The notes under the pieces were generated by a model. The model had not been told where the DNA came from, did not search any database, and saw only the letters and a program-made list of their open reading frames with translations. Shown piece after piece: positions 6,235 to 7,722 of a DNA stretch of 7,722 nucleotides. Within the stretch, counting starts at the first letter, position 1; each line of letters starts with the position of its first letter. Source of the stretch: Erysipelotrichaceae bacterium (lineage in GTDB: Bacteria > Bacillota_I > Bacilli_A > Erysipelotrichales > Coprobacillaceae); assembly GCA_021202205.1 (NCBI GenBank), contig JAJQDJ010000088.1:1-7722 (forward strand), read 5' to 3'. A program made the translations under genes and the position numbers.

Positions 6235-6277
6235 AATAAAAACCTTATCTATTGAAGGCCTTCTTTAATAGATAAGG
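6235..6277 (-). terminator. Intrinsic terminator embedded in the 3' end of the MATE gene
   Basis: On the - strand an 11-bp perfect stem pairs CCTTATCTATT (6267-6277 by complement) with AATAGATAAGG (6243-6253). The inner palindrome GAAGGCCTTC (6254-6263) extends the hairpin. It is followed by TTTTTATT. The stem covers the last ten codons and the stop (TAA, 6245-6247) of the transporter gene, so coding and termination functions share the same bases. Confidence 0.9.
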
Positions 6278-7552
6278 ATAAATGCATATAATAAGGAATG
6301 TTGATGTTCCCCAACAAAGTGGATTAATATAAATCATACCTGTAAAATCTAATGGATAGATTAACAAATATGTTCCTAAAAATCTTACAATAATTTCTAA
6401 TATACCAACGCCTAATGGAATAGAAGATTCCCCAATTCCAACCAAAACAAAACGGACAATAAAATTAATACCTAATATAAAATAGAAACAAGATGTAAAT
6501 GAAATATATTGTGTACCCAATTGAATAATGTATGATTCATTAGCAGATACAAACAAACTCATAAATTGTTGATTCAATAATTGTGCTAGAATAGTTACAA
6601 TGATACTTAACGTTATAGTCACTTTTAACATAGAATTAGCACCTAATTTAATACGATCATATGATTTGTTTCCATAATTTTGGGCTGTAAAAGTGGAAAC
6701 TGCTGTACCAAATGCTGATAATACTTGCATCATAAGGCTATCCATCTTATATGCAGCTGTATATGCAGCCACTTCATCACTTCCTAAAGTATTCAGTGCT
6801 GATTGCACAACCAGGAAACTAATAGCGAGTAATGATTGGAAGAAAGCCATTGGCAAAGCAATTTTGGTTTGTTCTGCGATAAGATTAAAACTAAAACGTA
6901 TTTCATCTTTTTCAAAGCTTAACATACCAAGACTATTTTTCATATAGAGAAAACATAGAGCACAGCATATTAATTGAGCAATAATAGTTGCCAAAGCAAC
7001 ACCAGCTATTCCTAAATGAAATACTACAACAAGGAATAAATCTAAAACAACATTAAGAATAGCAGATTCATAATTATAGTAAGCTGCAAAAAGAGTACCA
7101 ATAAAAATAACTGTTGTATAGCTTATTGCACCTGACATGAGTTCATCGGAAACATTAATTAAATGAAATAATGTTCGATTAAATAACAATCCTAAAATCA
7201 TAACTAATACAGCAATAAACGTTGTTAGATAAAAACCATTGATAATTGTTTTTCTTGTTTCTTTTGTATTACCTGATCCAATCTTTTGGGCAATCACAAT
7301 TGATAATCCATTAGCTAAACCAATATCAAGTCCTAATAATAAGTCAATAACAGGAGTAGCTGCACCTACAGCAGCTAAAGCTATAGAGCTAACACATTTT
7401 CCTACAACCATGGTATCAACAGTTGTATAAAGCATTTGAAATATATTAGCAATCAATAAGGGAATTGCAAATGTCATAATTGTTTGTAGTGGTTTTCCTT
7501 TTGATAAATCAATAGATGTCAATTTTGATAATTTCATTTTTATAGTATCCAT
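6245..7552 (-). CDS. MATE-family efflux transporter with a likely internal deletion
   Basis: This 435-residue polytopic membrane protein belongs to the MATE family, whose members export cationic drugs or metabolites using a Na+ or H+ gradient. The N-terminal half shows the family opening, with PLLIANIFQMLYTTVDTMVVGK (31-52) and ALAAVG (58-63). The C-terminal half repeats the plan (ALPMAFFQSLLAISFLVVQ, LGSDEVAAY, AQNYGNK, VGIGESSIPLG). Between SAIL (163-166) and NVVLDLF (167-173) the loop plus half-helix normally found there (the LRALGDSxTPLxF region, about 19 residues) is missing, although the frame stays open. The equivalent stretch in the second half is intact. The start is set at ATG 7552, after AGGAGGAG. 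The in-frame GTG at 7567 lies upstream of that site and is rejected. It is a monocistronic gene with its own terminator and a palindrome over its likely promoter. The pump may be damaged; the substrate is unknown. Confidence 0.9.
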   Translation of the reverse strand: MDTIKMKLSKLTSIDLSKGKPLQTIMTFAIPLLIANIFQMLYTTVDTMVVGKCVSSIALAAVGAATPVIDLLLGLDIGLANGLSIVIAQKIGSGNTKETRKTIINGFYLTTFIAVLVMILGLLFNRTLFHLINVSDELMSGAISYTTVIFIGTLFAAYYNYESAILNVVLDLFLVVVFHLGIAGVALATIIAQLICCALCFLYMKNSLGMLSFEKDEIRFSFNLIAEQTKIALPMAFFQSLLAISFLVVQSALNTLGSDEVAAYTAAYKMDSLMMQVLSAFGTAVSTFTAQNYGNKSYDRIKLGANSMLKVTITLSIIVTILAQLLNQQFMSLFVSANESYIIQLGTQYISFTSCFYFILGINFIVRFVLVGIGESSIPLGVGILEIIVRFLGTYLLIYPLDFTGMIYINPLCWGTSTFLIICIYPYLLKKAFNR

Positions 7553-7619
7553 AATTCTCCTCCTCACATGTAGTATAAATAATCTTGAGAGTTTTGAGAA
7601 ATATATATTTGATATAATA

Positions 7620-7638
7620 TTATAACTTAAAGTTATAA
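7620..7638. promoter_or_regulatory. 19-bp palindrome upstream of the MATE gene (candidate operator)
   Basis: TTATAACTT (7620-7628), a central A and AAGTTATAA (7630-7638) form a perfect palindrome 67 bases before the transporter start. Its left arm overlaps a possible reverse -10 (TATAAT, 7619-7624 on the - strand), although no good -35 is seen at 17 bases. Its right end lies four bases from a forward promoter. Size and symmetry fit a MarR- or TetR-type dimer site. Being AT-rich, it could also be chance. Confidence 0.45.
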
Positions 7639-7642
7639 CTAG

Positions 7643-7671
7643 TTGATAAATTAATCATTATTTATTATAAT
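7643..7671 (+). promoter_or_regulatory. Forward promoter reading out of the window
   Basis: TTGATA (7643-7648), a 17-base spacer and TATAAT (7666-7671) make a near-consensus sigma-A promoter on the + strand, with a start expected near 7678. No start codon with a ribosome-binding site follows before the window ends. It should serve a gene to the right, divergent from the MATE gene and sharing the palindrome at 7620-7638. Confidence 0.6.
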
Positions 7672-7722
7672 TAACTCAAGTTTCGCACTTCAAAAATGGC
7701 ATCATTAATATAAAAACATGGA

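Noticed and set aside
6693..7430. Two + strand frames (6693-6947 and 7239-7430)
   Set aside because: Both are antisense to the MATE gene, have no visible ribosome-binding site and show no family features.
7671..7721. 16-codon open tail on the - strand at the right edge
   Set aside because: It is short, the adjacent - strand frame is equally open, and it overlaps a near-consensus + strand promoter, so a gene end here is less likely.

Overview
The window is AT-rich, with T/A-ended codons, strong AAGGAGG-type ribosome-binding sites, tight operons and a T-box leader. This points to a low-GC Gram-positive (Bacillota). The gene mix would suit a gut anaerobe of the Erysipelotrichia/Coprobacillus type, but that placement is a guess.

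Left part (1-2757, + strand): after the probable tail of an unidentified gene come four overlapping genes. They encode a membrane-anchored extracellular protein with Ig-like repeats, a rhomboid intramembrane serine protease, a YaiI/YqxD (DUF188) protein and an aldo/keto reductase. The overlaps are 17, 4 and 11 bases, so they are almost certainly one translationally coupled operon. It ends in a strong hairpin terminator that also serves the convergent gene on the right.

Middle part (2756-4269): a short-chain dehydrogenase/reductase (SDR, - strand) and a TetR-type regulator (+ strand) diverge from a 184-base AT-rich spacer. The spacer carries a 9-bp-arm inverted repeat that looks like the regulator's operator. 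The SDR keeps Ser-Tyr-Lys but has changed two normally conserved SDR positions. A second bidirectional terminator separates the TetR gene from asnB.

Right part (4263-7722, mainly - strand): asnB encodes a glutamine-dependent asparagine synthetase. It is preceded by a T-box leader of about 265 nt with a candidate Asn (AAC) specifier, its own intrinsic terminator and a good promoter. The gene-free stretch 5850-6244 is accounted for by this leader and promoter, plus about 70 bases of plain AT-rich DNA (6167-6234) in which I see nothing. Next is a MATE-family efflux transporter that appears to have lost about 19 residues from its N-terminal half, with a terminator folded into its last codons. Upstream of it lie a 19-bp palindrome and a near-consensus forward promoter that fires out of the window.

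I do not see a clear new multi-gene system. The best leads are the unusual expression platform of the asnB T-box, the internally deleted MATE pump, and the Ig-like protein/rhomboid pair as a possible substrate/protease couple.
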